Assembly (NCBI RefSeq): GCF_004208525.1
Contig: NZ_SGIT01000004.1
Coordinates: forward strand, 248,001 to 312,000
Direction of reading: 5' to 3'
Length of the DNA: 64,000 nt
Origin: Sphingobacterium corticibacterium
GTDB lineage: Bacteria > Bacteroidota > Bacteroidia > Sphingobacteriales > Sphingobacteriaceae
Made by a program: the position numbers and the translations under genes. The notes beneath the pieces were generated by a model. The model saw only the letters and a program-made list of their open reading frames with translations. It did not search any database and was not told the origin of the DNA. Shown here in pieces: positions 7,381-17,051 of this stretch (within the stretch, counting starts at the first letter, position 1; each line of letters begins with the position of its first letter).

Positions 7381-8937
7381 ATGGCTTCCCATATAGCAGA
7401 ATTTATCGAAAATATAACAACTTCCTACAATCCCAAGGGAGAATATATTCAATTGGGCTCCGGCATATTGGACAAGGAGGTTATTACGGATGCTAAAGTG
7501 AACTTAGCACTTAAAATTATGAATCGTCATGGGCTTATTGCCGGTGCTACCGGTACAGGAAAAACCCGCACCCTACAATTGATGGCAGAGCAGCTTGCTG
7601 ATAAAGGTGTATCCGTCTTTATGTTGGATGTTAAAGGCGATTTATCGGGATTGGCGGAGCCGGGGAAAACAAATGATGCATTAATAGAGCGCGGAGAACT
7701 CGTCGGGATTCCGTTCGAGCCGGCACATTTTCCATTGGAAATTTTTTCGCTTAGTGGTGAGCTGGGAGCTCCCATGCGTATTACCGTACAAGATTTTGGT
7801 CCTATTCTATTAGCGCGGATATTGGATTTAAATGATACACAAACGGGGGTATTGTCGGCCTTATTTAAATATGCTGAAGATCAACAATGGGAATTGATCG
7901 AATTAAATGATGTCAAGAAGCTGCTTACATACCTTGCCGACGGCCCAGGAGCAGAAGATATAAAGGATGATTATGGTAAAATAAGCACGTCAACTTCGGG
8001 AACGATTTTACGAAAAATAGTCGCTGTAGAACAACAGGGAATTGCCCACATCTTTGGAGAAAGGGAATTTGATATTCAGGATTTGTTCAATAGGATAGAT
8101 GGTCGTGGCGTGATTACATTGTTGAATATTTCGGATATCCAGGATCAACCATTGGTATTTTCTACTTTTCTGTTAGGTCTTTTAGCACAATTATTTAAAA
8201 AACTGCCCGAAGTGGGCGATCTGGATAAACCAAAGTTGGTGTTTTTCTTCGATGAAGCACACTTATTATTTAACGGTGCGTCAAAGGCTTTTCTTACGCA
8301 AGTTGAGCAGATTATACGTTTGATCCGATCGAAAGGAATCGGAGTGTTTTTCTGTACACAGGCTGCTAGCGATATTCCGGCATCTGTCTTAGGACAACTG
8401 GGGAATCGTGTGCAACATGCGCTGCGGGCTTTTACGCCCAATGATGCGGATAACCTTCGTAAAACGGTAAAGACGTATCCGTATTCTCCCTTTTATGAAA
8501 TTGACAAGGTGTTGACGTCATTAGGTACAGGGCAAGCGTTGATTACTGTACTCAATGAAAAAGGAATTCCAACGGAAGTGGTGGCTACGCATTTAGTGCC
8601 TGCGAGAGCAGTTATGGGACCTTGTCAACCGGAAAGCTATACCCGAATTACAGTGGATTCGGCGTTTTATGGTAAGTACCAAGGACGGGTAGAGCGAAGA
8701 AGTGCCGCGGAAATTGTGGATGAAAAGATGGCTGTCTTTGAAGCAAAACAGGAACAAGAAAAAGCGAAGAAAGAGGTAGAAAAATCGAAAAGCCGTGGCA
8801 CGAGTAGGCGAAGTTCGAGACAGACGCCAATGGAAGCCGCTAAAACACAGGCCTCTCGTACATTGGCTCGGGAGGGAGCCAAGCTTTTGGGAAAATTAGC
8901 AAACGGCATCTTAAATGCCCTATTCAAAAAGAAATAG
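7381..8937 (+). CDS. HerA-like / DUF853 family ATPase
   Basis: A 518-residue ATPase of the HerA/FtsK-like superfamily (DUF853, helicase HerA-like). The Walker A motif GATGTGKT is at residues 55-62, and the Walker B motif FFFDEAHLLF has its acidic pair at 291-292. The C-terminus (about 440-518) is a charged Lys/Glu-rich linker followed by a short hydrophobic segment. HerA proteins are hexameric DNA translocases, but the role of this bacterial branch is not established. ATG 7381 is preferred over the frame opening at 7339, because homologues begin near the IAEFIENI segment. No nuclease partner such as NurA is adjacent. Confidence 0.85.
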   Translation: MASHIAEFIENITTSYNPKGEYIQLGSGILDKEVITDAKVNLALKIMNRHGLIAGATGTGKTRTLQLMAEQLADKGVSVFMLDVKGDLSGLAEPGKTNDALIERGELVGIPFEPAHFPLEIFSLSGELGAPMRITVQDFGPILLARILDLNDTQTGVLSALFKYAEDQQWELIELNDVKKLLTYLADGPGAEDIKDDYGKISTSTSGTILRKIVAVEQQGIAHIFGEREFDIQDLFNRIDGRGVITLLNISDIQDQPLVFSTFLLGLLAQLFKKLPEVGDLDKPKLVFFFDEAHLLFNGASKAFLTQVEQIIRLIRSKGIGVFFCTQAASDIPASVLGQLGNRVQHALRAFTPNDADNLRKTVKTYPYSPFYEIDKVLTSLGTGQALITVLNEKGIPTEVVATHLVPARAVMGPCQPESYTRITVDSAFYGKYQGRVERRSAAEIVDEKMAVFEAKQEQEKAKKEVEKSKSRGTSRRSSRQTPMEAAKTQASRTLAREGAKLLGKLANGILNALFKKK

Positions 8938-8951
8938 AAGGAATAAATTTC

Positions 8952-8959
8952 TATCTTTG
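8952..8959 (+). promoter_or_regulatory. Candidate -7 element for the nucleotidyltransferase gene
   Basis: TATCTTTG matches TAnnTTTG and lies 40 nt upstream of ATG 9000 (predicted 5' UTR about 37 nt). No TTTG at the -33 distance, which falls at the 3' end of the preceding gene. Confidence 0.45.
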
Positions 8960-8999
8960 TTAGAGGTGGATTTTGTAATTGTTAACAACAAAATAGATA

Positions 9000-9914
9000 A
9001 TGAATAAACCAACATTGTTAATTCTAGCCGCAGGAATGGCGAGTAGATATGGATCGTTAAAACAGATGGATGGATTTGGTCCGCATGGAGAAACCATCAT
9101 TGATTATTCTATTTATGATGCCATCCGCGCTGGTTTTGGAAAAGTAGTATTTATTATTCGCGAGGAATTTTTAGAAAAGATGCGTGAAGTTTTCGATAAA
9201 AAGTTGCAAGGTAAGATTGAGGTGGATTATGCTTTTCAAAGTTTTGACTTAACGAAATTTGGTGTTGACAGCGTAATCGAACGTACTAAACCTTGGGGAA
9301 CTGCCCATGCTGTTATGAGTGCAAAGGATCATATCAATGAACCTTTTTGTGTAATTAACGCAGATGATTTTTACGGTAAGGATGCTTTTGAGAAGATGGC
9401 TGCTTTCCTGCGTGATGAAGTTACAGATAAAAAAATGGCCCTTATGGGATTTAAGGTCGGCAATACCATGTCAGATTATGGATATGTTTCCAGAGGAGTG
9501 TGTGATGTAGATGGAGAGGGGAATATGGTGTCGGTAACAGAGCGTACAAATATCTATTATGTAACAAATGATGTTGGTACGAAGAAAATCGTTTACGAGG
9601 AAGATGGTATACAACATGATTTAGATCCAGATACCAGGGTTTCGATGAACTTTTGGGGTTTCACGCCACGAATTTTTGAAGTAGCTCAAAATATGTTTTC
9701 TAAGTTTGTGGAAGAGAACGGTGACAATCCAAAGTCGGAGTTTTTTATTCCTTCTGTTCCGGATTATATGGTAAAAAACGATATGGCTAGCTTTCGGGTT
9801 ATACCAACTTCTTCTAAGTGGTTTGGCGTAACATACAAAGAGGACAAACCTATTGTACAGGACTCTATTTCCAATCTGGTTAACGAGGGGGTATACCCGG
9901 ATAAGTTGTTTTAG
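9000..9914 (+). CDS. Sugar-phosphate nucleotidyltransferase family protein
   Basis: A 304-residue protein of the NTP_transferase (GT-A) family that transfers NMP to sugar phosphates. The N-terminal nucleotide-binding loop LAAGMASRYGSLKQMDGFG (residues 9-27) is a variant of the GxGxRxxPxxK signature. The acidic pair NADDFYG near residue 121 is the metal site. The substrate cannot be named; related Bacteroidetes proteins often accompany kinases for cell-surface precursors, but no such partner is adjacent here. It has its own -7 element and is followed after 28 nt by a small unknown ORF. Confidence 0.85.
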   Translation: MNKPTLLILAAGMASRYGSLKQMDGFGPHGETIIDYSIYDAIRAGFGKVVFIIREEFLEKMREVFDKKLQGKIEVDYAFQSFDLTKFGVDSVIERTKPWGTAHAVMSAKDHINEPFCVINADDFYGKDAFEKMAAFLRDEVTDKKMALMGFKVGNTMSDYGYVSRGVCDVDGEGNMVSVTERTNIYYVTNDVGTKKIVYEEDGIQHDLDPDTRVSMNFWGFTPRIFEVAQNMFSKFVEENGDNPKSEFFIPSVPDYMVKNDMASFRVIPTSSKWFGVTYKEDKPIVQDSISNLVNEGVYPDKLF

Positions 9915-9942
9915 ATGTAAGTAAACGCTAAATTATAAACCT

Positions 9943-10203
9943 ATGTATTTTATACGATTTATTTTAAGGACAGTTAGAGTTTTGGCAGCCGGAGCTTTGA
10001 TGTGGTTAGTTGTCGCTTCTCTTCAGGAAGAGCGATTAGAGAAGACATTAGTGGAGTCCTTTTGCGCAGAAATTGACGGTATTAAGGTAGGTATACTTGA
10101 AGGAAATTTGTTGAAGATGGATGTCGAAGTACGTAATGTCTCCACGGATTCTATCTGCGTATCTCTTAAAATACTTTTTGATAGATCAGACGCTCGAGGA
10201 TAG
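9943..10203 (+). CDS. Small protein of unknown function with an N-terminal membrane segment
   Basis: An 86-residue ORF beginning at ATG 9943. Residues 4-26 form a hydrophobic segment with flanking Arg that could be a signal or anchor; the rest is soluble, with alternating hydrophobic residues (IDGIKVGILEG, MDVEVRNVS) suggesting a small beta domain. I do not recognise the family. It lies 28 nt downstream of the nucleotidyltransferase and just before a strong terminator, so it is probably the last gene of a two-gene transcript. A non-coding explanation is possible but less likely given the placement. Confidence 0.55.
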   Translation: MYFIRFILRTVRVLAAGALMWLVVASLQEERLEKTLVESFCAEIDGIKVGILEGNLLKMDVEVRNVSTDSICVSLKILFDRSDARG

Positions 10204-10230
10204 CTATATAATGATTGTTTTTTATAAAAA

Positions 10231-10257
10231 AGTCCCGATGGATTTTCCATCGGGACT
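10231..10257. terminator. Bidirectional terminator between the small ORF and dnaK
   Basis: An 11-bp perfect stem, AGTCCCGATGG (10231-10241) with CCATCGGGACT (10247-10257), and a 5-nt loop. It is flanked by an A run on the left and a T run on the right, so it can stop transcription in both directions. It separates two convergent genes. Confidence 0.9.
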
Positions 10258-10285
10258 TTTTATGTATGCGGTTATCAAAATAAAA

Positions 10286-12196
10286 CTATTTTACTTCTTC
10301 AAACTCTACGTCTTGCACATCGTCACCACCTTGTTTGTTATTATCCTGTGCTTGACCAGCGTCGCCCTGCGGTTGTTCTGTTCCTCCTTGTTGTGAAGCA
10401 GCGTACATCTCTTCCGAAGCGGCATTCCAAGCATTCTGAAGTTCAGCAGATGCTGTATCGATGTCGGTAAAGTTTTTGGCAGCATAAGCTGTTTTCAATT
10501 TCTCTAATCCGGCTTCGATAGCACCTTTTTTATCGGCAGATAGCTTATCGCCATATTCTTTCAATTGTTTCTCTGTAGAGAAGACTAAGGCATCAGCTGC
10601 ATTTATTTTTTCTGCTTCTTCTTTTACTTTTTTATCTGCTTCAGCGTTTGCCTCCGCTTCTTGTTTCATTTTTTGGATTTCTTCCTCAGATAATCCAGAG
10701 GAAGCCTCGATACGTATATTTTGCTCTTTACCTGTCGCCTTGTCTTTTGCAGATACTTTAATAATACCGTTGGCGTCAATATCAAATGTTACTTCGATTT
10801 GAGGCACACCACGAGGCGCTGGCGGAATATCCGTTAACTGGAAACGTCCAATTGTGCGGTTTTGTGAGGCCATTGGGCGCTCCCCCTGTAGAATGTGAAT
10901 TTCTACAGATGGCTGATTATCCGATGCTGTAGAGAATACTTCTGATTTTTTGGTAGGGATAGTCGTATTTGCTTCGATTAATTTGGTCATCACGCCACCC
11001 ATCGTTTCGATACCTAATGAAAGCGGTGTAACGTCTAGCAACAATACATCTTTTACTTCTCCCGTTAATACACCACCTTGGATAGCAGCTCCTAGCGCTA
11101 CCACTTCGTCGGGGTTTACACCTTTTGACGGCTCTTTGCCAAAGAAGTTTTTAACGGCTTCTACGATAGCCGGAATACGGGTAGAACCTCCTACCAAAAT
11201 GATTTCATCAATATCGGAAGTAGCGTATCCTGCATTTTTCAATGCCGATTTACAAGGGTCTATTGTACGTTTAATCAAATCTGCAGCTAACGATTCAAAT
11301 TTAGCACGAGAAAGTGTGCGTACTAAGTGTTTAGGACCTGTTGCATCCGCAGTGATGTAAGGTAAATTGATTTCTGTTGAGGTGGTGCTGGACAATTCGA
11401 TTTTAGCTTTCTCAGCAGCTTCTTTCAAGCGTTGTAACGCCATCGCATCCTTTTTAAGGTCGAAGCCATTGTTTTCATTTGCAAATTCTTCTGCCAACCA
11501 GTTGATAATCACATTATCAAAGTCATCGCCACCTAAGTGCGTGTCACCATCTGTTGATTTAACTTCGAATACACCATCTCCAAGTTCCAATACGGAAACG
11601 TCATGTGTACCACCACCACAGTCAAACACGACAATTTTCATGTCTTTGTGGGCTTTGTCCAAACCGTATGCTAATGCGGCTGCAGTTGGCTCATTGATGA
11701 TACGCTTCACATTCAATCCTGCAATTTCACCAGCTTCTTTCGTCGCTTGACGCTGCGCGTCGTTAAAATAAGCAGGTACCGTAATAACGGCTTCGGTTAC
11801 TTCCTGACCTAAGAAATCTTCTGCTGTTTTCTTCATTTTCTGAAGAATCATAGCTGAAATTTCTTGCGGTGTATATTTGCGGTCATCGATTTCAACGCGA
11901 GGTGTATTGTTATCACCTTTCACGACCTTATAAGGTACTTGCTCCGCTTCCTTGGTGGATTCATCGTACGACAAACCCATAAAGCGTTTGATAGAATAAA
12001 CTGTTTTGTGAGGATTCGTGATAGCCTGGCGTTTTGCAGGATCACCCACTTTACGTTCACCACCTTCCACAAAAGCAACAATAGAAGGGGTGGTACGCTT
12101 TCCTTCGTTGTTTGCAATAACTACCGGCTCGTTACCCTCCATCACGGCAACACATGAGTTTGTAGTACCTAAGTCGATTCCAATAATTTTTGACAT
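10286..12196 (-). CDS. dnaK: Molecular chaperone DnaK (Hsp70)
   Basis: A 636-residue Hsp70 with the complete family layout. The nucleotide-binding domain starts IGIDLGTTNSCVAV (residues 4-17), contains VPAYFNDAQRQATK and the phosphate-binding VFDCGGGTHDVSVLE, and ends near residue 385. The substrate-binding domain follows the linker DVLLLDVTPLSLG. The lid ends in a Gln/Gly-rich tail with the terminal DVEFEEVK motif for co-chaperone contact. It folds client proteins with DnaJ and GrpE, neither of which is adjacent. It is monocistronic here, bounded by the terminator at 10231-10257 and a 246-nt upstream gap shared with a divergent gene. No CIRCE-like inverted repeat was recognised there. Confidence 0.98.
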   Translation of the reverse strand: MSKIIGIDLGTTNSCVAVMEGNEPVVIANNEGKRTTPSIVAFVEGGERKVGDPAKRQAITNPHKTVYSIKRFMGLSYDESTKEAEQVPYKVVKGDNNTPRVEIDDRKYTPQEISAMILQKMKKTAEDFLGQEVTEAVITVPAYFNDAQRQATKEAGEIAGLNVKRIINEPTAAALAYGLDKAHKDMKIVVFDCGGGTHDVSVLELGDGVFEVKSTDGDTHLGGDDFDNVIINWLAEEFANENNGFDLKKDAMALQRLKEAAEKAKIELSSTTSTEINLPYITADATGPKHLVRTLSRAKFESLAADLIKRTIDPCKSALKNAGYATSDIDEIILVGGSTRIPAIVEAVKNFFGKEPSKGVNPDEVVALGAAIQGGVLTGEVKDVLLLDVTPLSLGIETMGGVMTKLIEANTTIPTKKSEVFSTASDNQPSVEIHILQGERPMASQNRTIGRFQLTDIPPAPRGVPQIEVTFDIDANGIIKVSAKDKATGKEQNIRIEASSGLSEEEIQKMKQEAEANAEADKKVKEEAEKINAADALVFSTEKQLKEYGDKLSADKKGAIEAGLEKLKTAYAAKNFTDIDTASAELQNAWNAASEEMYAASQQGGTEQPQGDAGQAQDNNKQGGDDVQDVEFEEVK

Positions 12197-12442
12197 ATCT
12201 TGTTTTTTAATATTTACGAATTAGTAATTAACGTTGTTTTTAATATGCTATGTCTTTAACAACACTTGTGCCAAGGTTAAAATCGTCATAAAAATGTAGT
12301 TTATGTCGTTTTTCTTTTTATCTCCGCTGTCAATCTGTCATAATATTATCCAGAACCCCTCGCTTGCGGCTGGTAACATACGGCTAAAATATTTTTTTAC
12401 CCAGAATAAATTAGTAAATTCGTCTGGTAAGATAACATAAAC

Positions 12443-12994
12443 ATGACCTTTCAGGAATACTTAGACTATTTTGAACAAATTTTAGCCTCTCCTGAGGATT
12501 ACGATCCTTATGGAGATGAGGAATATTTAAATTACACAAAATTAAATTGGTCAAGGATGAACCGGTGGTTGAAACGGTTTGAACCGAATGATGCTATAAA
12601 AAGCTTAATAGCAAGCATGACCGAACCTCAACACTGGATTGTAATCACCGAACCTTGGTGCGGCGATGCGGCCCACTCTGTGGCACAGCTTTATCAGATA
12701 GTGAAAAACAATCCAAACATCGATTTTGAAATACAACTCCGTGATAAGGAACCATTCCTCATTGAAGATTATCTTACGAACGGAAGCAAATCTATACCTA
12801 AACTTATCATCCGGAACGATGTAGGCCATGACAAATTTATTTGGGGGCCTCGTCCACAACCATTGCAGGATTTATATATGCAGATGAAAGTGGAAGGAAA
12901 GGCTTTCGCTGAAATTAACGAAGTTATACAAAAGTGGTATAATGAAGATAAAGGAGAGGTACTGCAAAGAGAACTGCTTACGCAGTTAAGTTAA
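12443..12994 (+). CDS. Thioredoxin-family protein
   Basis: A 183-residue cytoplasmic protein of the thioredoxin superfamily (Thioredoxin_9-like). The active-site region reads TEPWCGDAA at about residues 71-79, with only one Cys at the position of the CxxC motif, so a classical dithiol exchange is unlikely. A conserved cis-Pro-like segment SKSIPKLI lies near 115-122. No signal peptide is present. It precedes an MmcQ/YjbR gene by 12 nt, so both are probably co-transcribed. The specific function is unknown. Confidence 0.8.
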   Translation: MTFQEYLDYFEQILASPEDYDPYGDEEYLNYTKLNWSRMNRWLKRFEPNDAIKSLIASMTEPQHWIVITEPWCGDAAHSVAQLYQIVKNNPNIDFEIQLRDKEPFLIEDYLTNGSKSIPKLIIRNDVGHDKFIWGPRPQPLQDLYMQMKVEGKAFAEINEVIQKWYNEDKGEVLQRELLTQLS

Positions 12995-13006
12995 TCGTTT
13001 AATAGG

Positions 13007-13363
13007 ATGAATATTGAAGACATTCGGGAGCACTGTCTTACTAAGCCGGCAGTAACTGAAGAATTGCCTTTCGGTCCGGATACTTTGGTCTTTAAAGTGG
13101 GCGGAAAGGTGTTCTTGTTAGTGGGGCTGGATCAAGTTGAATCTTTAAGCTTCAACGTGAAATGCAACCCCGATGTAGCCGTTGAATTACGGCTAAACTA
13201 TCCTGAAACGGTTATTCCCGGTTATCACATGAACAAAAAGCATTGGAATACGGTATATTGTAACCGCCAACTTTCGGATGAGCGTTTGAGGACGTTTATA
13301 GATGACAGCTATGCATTGGTGTATAATTCGCTATCTAAAGCAGTAAAGGCAACTATAAAGTAG
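13007..13363 (+). CDS. MmcQ/YjbR family DNA-binding-like protein
   Basis: A 118-residue protein of the YjbR/MmcQ (DUF419) fold. Typical features are the start with REHCLTKPAVTEELPFG, the strand VFKVGGKVFLLVGL, and the C-terminal segment PGYHMNKKHWNTV. The fold resembles DNA-binding domains, but direct evidence for DNA binding is limited in the family. It lies 12 nt after the thioredoxin-family gene in the same direction and is convergent with the GLPGLI gene at 13371. Confidence 0.85.
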   Translation: MNIEDIREHCLTKPAVTEELPFGPDTLVFKVGGKVFLLVGLDQVESLSFNVKCNPDVAVELRLNYPETVIPGYHMNKKHWNTVYCNRQLSDERLRTFIDDSYALVYNSLSKAVKATIK

Positions 13364-13370
13364 TAACATA

Positions 13371-14231
13371 TTAGTAAATCAAATTCTCCAATAGATTCCG
13401 CCGTTGTTGCTGCGGGTTGGAGCCACCTCCGAAAAACCGATTATTGCCCAATGCATCGAAAAAGTCGTTCATCGTCATGGGTTTACTTTTTTTGTCTCGC
13501 CATTGGTTTGGGACATTATCTACCACAAAATCTACTTTGCGTGCCCAATAATTGATGTGCATTTCGGGAATGGCGAGTCCTAGTATCATGCCTGGAAGCC
13601 CGTGTACTAATGCAGGTCCTCCGGATATAGGGATTTGATCAGTATAAAAAGCTACTATATAAAGTGAATCCGGCGTGGCACCATTAACACGTCGACAATC
13701 ATAGCCTGCTATGTTTCGATATTCATCGGTAAAACGCCAGGTAATTTGCTGTAATGAATCCTGCAATAGATATTTTTCGTCCAAATTCAATTCCAATTCG
13801 CTCGTGCCCTCACGGAAATTCTGATAATACACTTTCTGTTCGCCTGGCCTGGTGGATTGTCGGACATTCGGCGCACGATTCATAGTTCTATTGCCTCCTC
13901 TGCCCCCACCCGTACCACTGCGGCCGGAGGTCGCTGTGCTTCCCGTTGTTTCTGCTTCTTCTGCTGGAGTCATGAGTGTTTCGTCATCGTCAAATCGCAG
14001 TGTAAACATCGATGAGTTTTTCTCTGGTACATCATCTATGTTGCCGCCAAACCGCATCATCATGCCTCGATTTCTTCCGTCAGCTCGGTTGGTCATTTCA
14101 CGCATTCTTGCCCTTACATATACTTCTTTTTCAAAGCTAATAATGCCTTTGTTTGGGAAATATGCATGTTGTGCTGCTGTGTCAAAATAGCAGCATATCA
14201 GTATGATATATAGTAAAATCAGTTTGCTCAT
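13371..14231 (-). CDS. GLPGLI family protein (secreted)
   Basis: A 286-residue exported protein with an N-terminal signal peptide (hydrophobic residues 4-20). The defining GLPGLI-type motif appears as VHGLPGMILGL at about residues 205-215. A low-complexity Gly/Arg/Thr-rich region lies near residues 95-120. Proteins of this family are found only in Bacteroidetes, usually beside a barrel protein, and their function is unknown. Here it starts only 3 nt downstream of the outer-membrane barrel gene, indicating a two-gene operon and probably a joint role at the outer membrane. Confidence 0.85.
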   Translation of the reverse strand: MSKLILLYIILICCYFDTAAQHAYFPNKGIISFEKEVYVRARMREMTNRADGRNRGMMMRFGGNIDDVPEKNSSMFTLRFDDDETLMTPAEEAETTGSTATSGRSGTGGGRGGNRTMNRAPNVRQSTRPGEQKVYYQNFREGTSELELNLDEKYLLQDSLQQITWRFTDEYRNIAGYDCRRVNGATPDSLYIVAFYTDQIPISGGPALVHGLPGMILGLAIPEMHINYWARKVDFVVDNVPNQWRDKKSKPMTMNDFFDALGNNRFFGGGSNPQQQRRNLLENLIY

Positions 14232-14234
14232 TTT

Positions 14235-16910
14235 TTAATCTCCACTTTTCTTTCCTAAATTCTTGTTAAAATCCCATTTTACACCAACCATAAAGTATTG
14301 GGTAAGCATCTCTTGTTGCGTTTCGGAGAAACTATTGTTGTTGAAAGAACGATTTGTATTGTTAAAGCTATTGAATACATCGAAAGCTTTTACGCTTAGT
14401 AAAAGCGATTCATCTTTTAATAGTTTGCGGGTAAGCTCCAAATTCATATAGAATTGCTGGATAGGATCGGGGAACACCTTAGATTTTCCGGTATAGCTGT
14501 AGAACAGTACTTGGGTTAGGCTGAATTTAAACGGAAGAAAATATTTTAAGTCGGCATTTGCTGACGATCGAAACGCCGTATTATTGAGCTGTCGCTGGAT
14601 GGTATTTACTTCATTGTTCACTCCAAAGCTTAGATTGAGATTAAAATCGATATTTTTTGAGTTTTGCTTATTTGCATTAATGCCTCCCTGCGCATTTGTG
14701 TTGTTGCTACGATTGAGATCACCGTTAATATATCCATAGTTGTTGCTGAACTGTGCAGATGTAAACGGACCAAACTGTACATTGCCGTTTAAGATTGGTC
14801 GGGTATAGTTGGCGTAAATACGGCCATTCCAGTTAACGTGGTCTTGAATATTGACGAATGTCGTGGTAGTTCTTCCCTCGTCATCGATAATCGATCGGTT
14901 TACAATAGCATTTTTGGTGAAACCACTGTTCGCATTGATGTTAAAGGACGATGCTTTCAACAGACTAAACTTATTAAAGTTGAAGTTTATATTGTTGTTA
15001 ATCTCCCGTCTCAAATCGGGGTTTCCGAGTTGTCGGTACAATTCATTAGTAGGAGGTTGTATGGGTTGGAGCTGCGAAAAACTAGGTACGTTGGTGTTGT
15101 TTTGGTAGCCTATTGTCAGGTTCTTGTTGTTCGTAATTCTATAAGACACATTGGCGTTTAAGTTATTCTGCCAGAAATTTCTGGAAAGTCCGATATTCCG
15201 ATAACTGTCCGTTAGCTCTTGATGTCTATGCGTGATCCGATTAGAAAGATTTACATTAAACTTATCGCTATGGAAGTTTAAGTTGACATTCATGCCATTG
15301 GTATGCGCATTATTTGTTTCGTTTTTTGAATAAAGACTATCTAGGGCGCTAATAGCATCCCTATCGTTGTCATACGCATTAACGAGGGCATTTCGGGCAG
15401 AAGTGTTGAAGTTGTAGCCCAATGTAAGGTTTAATTGTTTCGTTAACGGCTCACTGATATTTATAGATGCGCCCAGGTTATTGCTTTTGTTCTCCGATAA
15501 ACGTGTTTGGTCAACAATAACCGTATCTTGAATAACACCGAATGTATCATATAAATTTGTTCGTTCATCTACTTGATTGGTGGATGTAGAATTGTCTACT
15601 TGTGTATTCAGATGAAGGTTTAAACTTCTACCTTTTTTGTTTAAGCGTCTTCTATAGTCTACCCGTAAATTGAGGTTTTCACTATCACTTTCGCTATTGT
15701 TCCGACCTTCAAACTCGTTTGCTTTTATATTTTCGTTTCGCAAGGTGTTACTAGACGAACTGGAAGCAGCCGTTTGTTGTCCTTTGCCGCCGTTTAGCTG
15801 TATGTTTAAATTGCTTATAGAATCGATGCGATAACGAATTTGGGAGCGCAGAGCATGGTTTTTATTGTCGTTTTCTGACGTGCTTTCTCGTGTCGTTTCT
15901 TGTGTCTGGTCGTCATTCAACACACGTTTGTTATAGCTGTTGGATTCATTCGCAGTACCGTTGTTCGTAAAATTGTAGCTGGAGGTTAAGTGCAGCTTTT
16001 TTTCTAAAAAATTGTTTTCGTAGTTCATGCCTGCACTTTTATGCATCGGACGTCCAACGATTTGGTTGTTCATACGAATCCGGCTGGCATCGCCACTATT
16101 ACCCATGTTATTCCAATTTCCAGTAATGGCTAGGCGTTCCGATCTATTGAATTTTGCGGCGAAAGCATTAACGTCGAAAAGACTGTTCGTGCCCACGCTG
16201 GCATTGGCATTGCCGAATATTCCTCGTCGTGCTTCTTCTTTTAATACCACGTTAACCGTTTGAAGCCTTACACCATCGTCGATGCCGGTCAATTCCGCTT
16301 CTTCCGATTTTCGTTCATATACTTGTACCTTATCGACGGCATCAGCTCTAACATTACGGATGGCAATCTTTGGGTCGTAACCAAAAAATTCTTCTCCGTC
16401 GATCAATACTTTTGAAACACTTTTTCCTTGTGCGGTAATTTCACCGGAAGCCGATACGGTTAGTCCGGGTAGTCGACGTAAGAGATCTTCTAGTTTGGCA
16501 TTCTTTTCTGTTTCAAAGCTGCCTGCATCGTATTCTATCGTATCACCTTTAATTTTAATAGGGATTTTTTGGTTGATGACAACCTCTTCGAGTAAGTTGG
16601 ATTGCGAATTTATCCCGATGGTTTTCAGGTCAATATTGTCGTTTTTTATGGTTATTGGTTGACTGTAAATCTCGAACTTGGGATAGGTGACCAATAAAAG
16701 GTACTCTCCTTTTTCTATTTTCTCCAGATTAAATTTTCCGCTCGGATTGGCCCGTGTAAAATATCGCATGATGGAATCTGTATCCAAAAGAACGATGGAA
16801 GCGTTTTCCAATGCGTTTTGGTCTGCTTGGTCAACAATCACTCCCTGTACGGATTGTGCAAACAGGTAATGGTTGATTATGCACAGAAAAATAAGTGTAC
16901 ACCTTTTCAT
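14235..16910 (-). CDS. Outer-membrane beta-barrel (TonB-receptor-like) protein
   Basis: An 891-residue protein with a signal peptide (about residues 1-18), a carboxypeptidase-regulatory-like beta-sandwich domain (about 20-95), a plug-like domain (about 105-215, with RLPGLTVSASGEI and KVLIDGEEFFG), then a long Asn/Ser-rich barrel of alternating strands to the C-terminus. This matches the Bacteroidetes OMP_b-brl / TonB-dependent receptor group that pairs with GLPGLI proteins. No SusD-like partner is present, so it is not a standard glycan-uptake locus. The final residues lack the usual terminal aromatic, ending LGKKSGD. Confidence 0.85.
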   Translation of the reverse strand: MKRCTLIFLCIINHYLFAQSVQGVIVDQADQNALENASIVLLDTDSIMRYFTRANPSGKFNLEKIEKGEYLLLVTYPKFEIYSQPITIKNDNIDLKTIGINSQSNLLEEVVINQKIPIKIKGDTIEYDAGSFETEKNAKLEDLLRRLPGLTVSASGEITAQGKSVSKVLIDGEEFFGYDPKIAIRNVRADAVDKVQVYERKSEEAELTGIDDGVRLQTVNVVLKEEARRGIFGNANASVGTNSLFDVNAFAAKFNRSERLAITGNWNNMGNSGDASRIRMNNQIVGRPMHKSAGMNYENNFLEKKLHLTSSYNFTNNGTANESNSYNKRVLNDDQTQETTRESTSENDNKNHALRSQIRYRIDSISNLNIQLNGGKGQQTAASSSSSNTLRNENIKANEFEGRNNSESDSENLNLRVDYRRRLNKKGRSLNLHLNTQVDNSTSTNQVDERTNLYDTFGVIQDTVIVDQTRLSENKSNNLGASINISEPLTKQLNLTLGYNFNTSARNALVNAYDNDRDAISALDSLYSKNETNNAHTNGMNVNLNFHSDKFNVNLSNRITHRHQELTDSYRNIGLSRNFWQNNLNANVSYRITNNKNLTIGYQNNTNVPSFSQLQPIQPPTNELYRQLGNPDLRREINNNINFNFNKFSLLKASSFNINANSGFTKNAIVNRSIIDDEGRTTTTFVNIQDHVNWNGRIYANYTRPILNGNVQFGPFTSAQFSNNYGYINGDLNRSNNTNAQGGINANKQNSKNIDFNLNLSFGVNNEVNTIQRQLNNTAFRSSANADLKYFLPFKFSLTQVLFYSYTGKSKVFPDPIQQFYMNLELTRKLLKDESLLLSVKAFDVFNSFNNTNRSFNNNSFSETQQEMLTQYFMVGVKWDFNKNLGKKSGD

Positions 16911-17005
16911 TCATTAAAGCTAGTGGTTCAAAGAAAAGAAGAAAATGGGTAAAATCATGTTAAAAAGACACTTGTAATAGCTTTGATACAAATGGACATA
17001 AAAAA

Positions 17006-17028
17006 AGCGTAGATTTTAAATCTACGCT
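17006..17028 (-). terminator. Rho-independent terminator of pyk
   Basis: An 11-bp perfect stem, AGCGTAGATTT (17006-17016) with AAATCTACGCT (17018-17028). On the minus strand the hairpin is followed by a run of T, as expected for termination of pyk, whose stop is at 17052. Confidence 0.88.
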
Positions 17029-17051
17029 AGTTCCCGAGGAGTTGCCTCAAG

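Noticed and set aside
10121..10396. Open frame across the terminator between the small ORF and dnaK
   Set aside because: It overlaps the dnaK 3' end, spans a strong terminator and has no family signature.
12197..12442. CIRCE-like heat-shock operator before dnaK
   Set aside because: No inverted repeat with the expected TTAGCACTC arms was found.
16027..16263. Open frame antisense to the outer-membrane barrel gene
   Set aside because: It is a shadow frame of a well-supported gene, with no recognisable domain or promoter.
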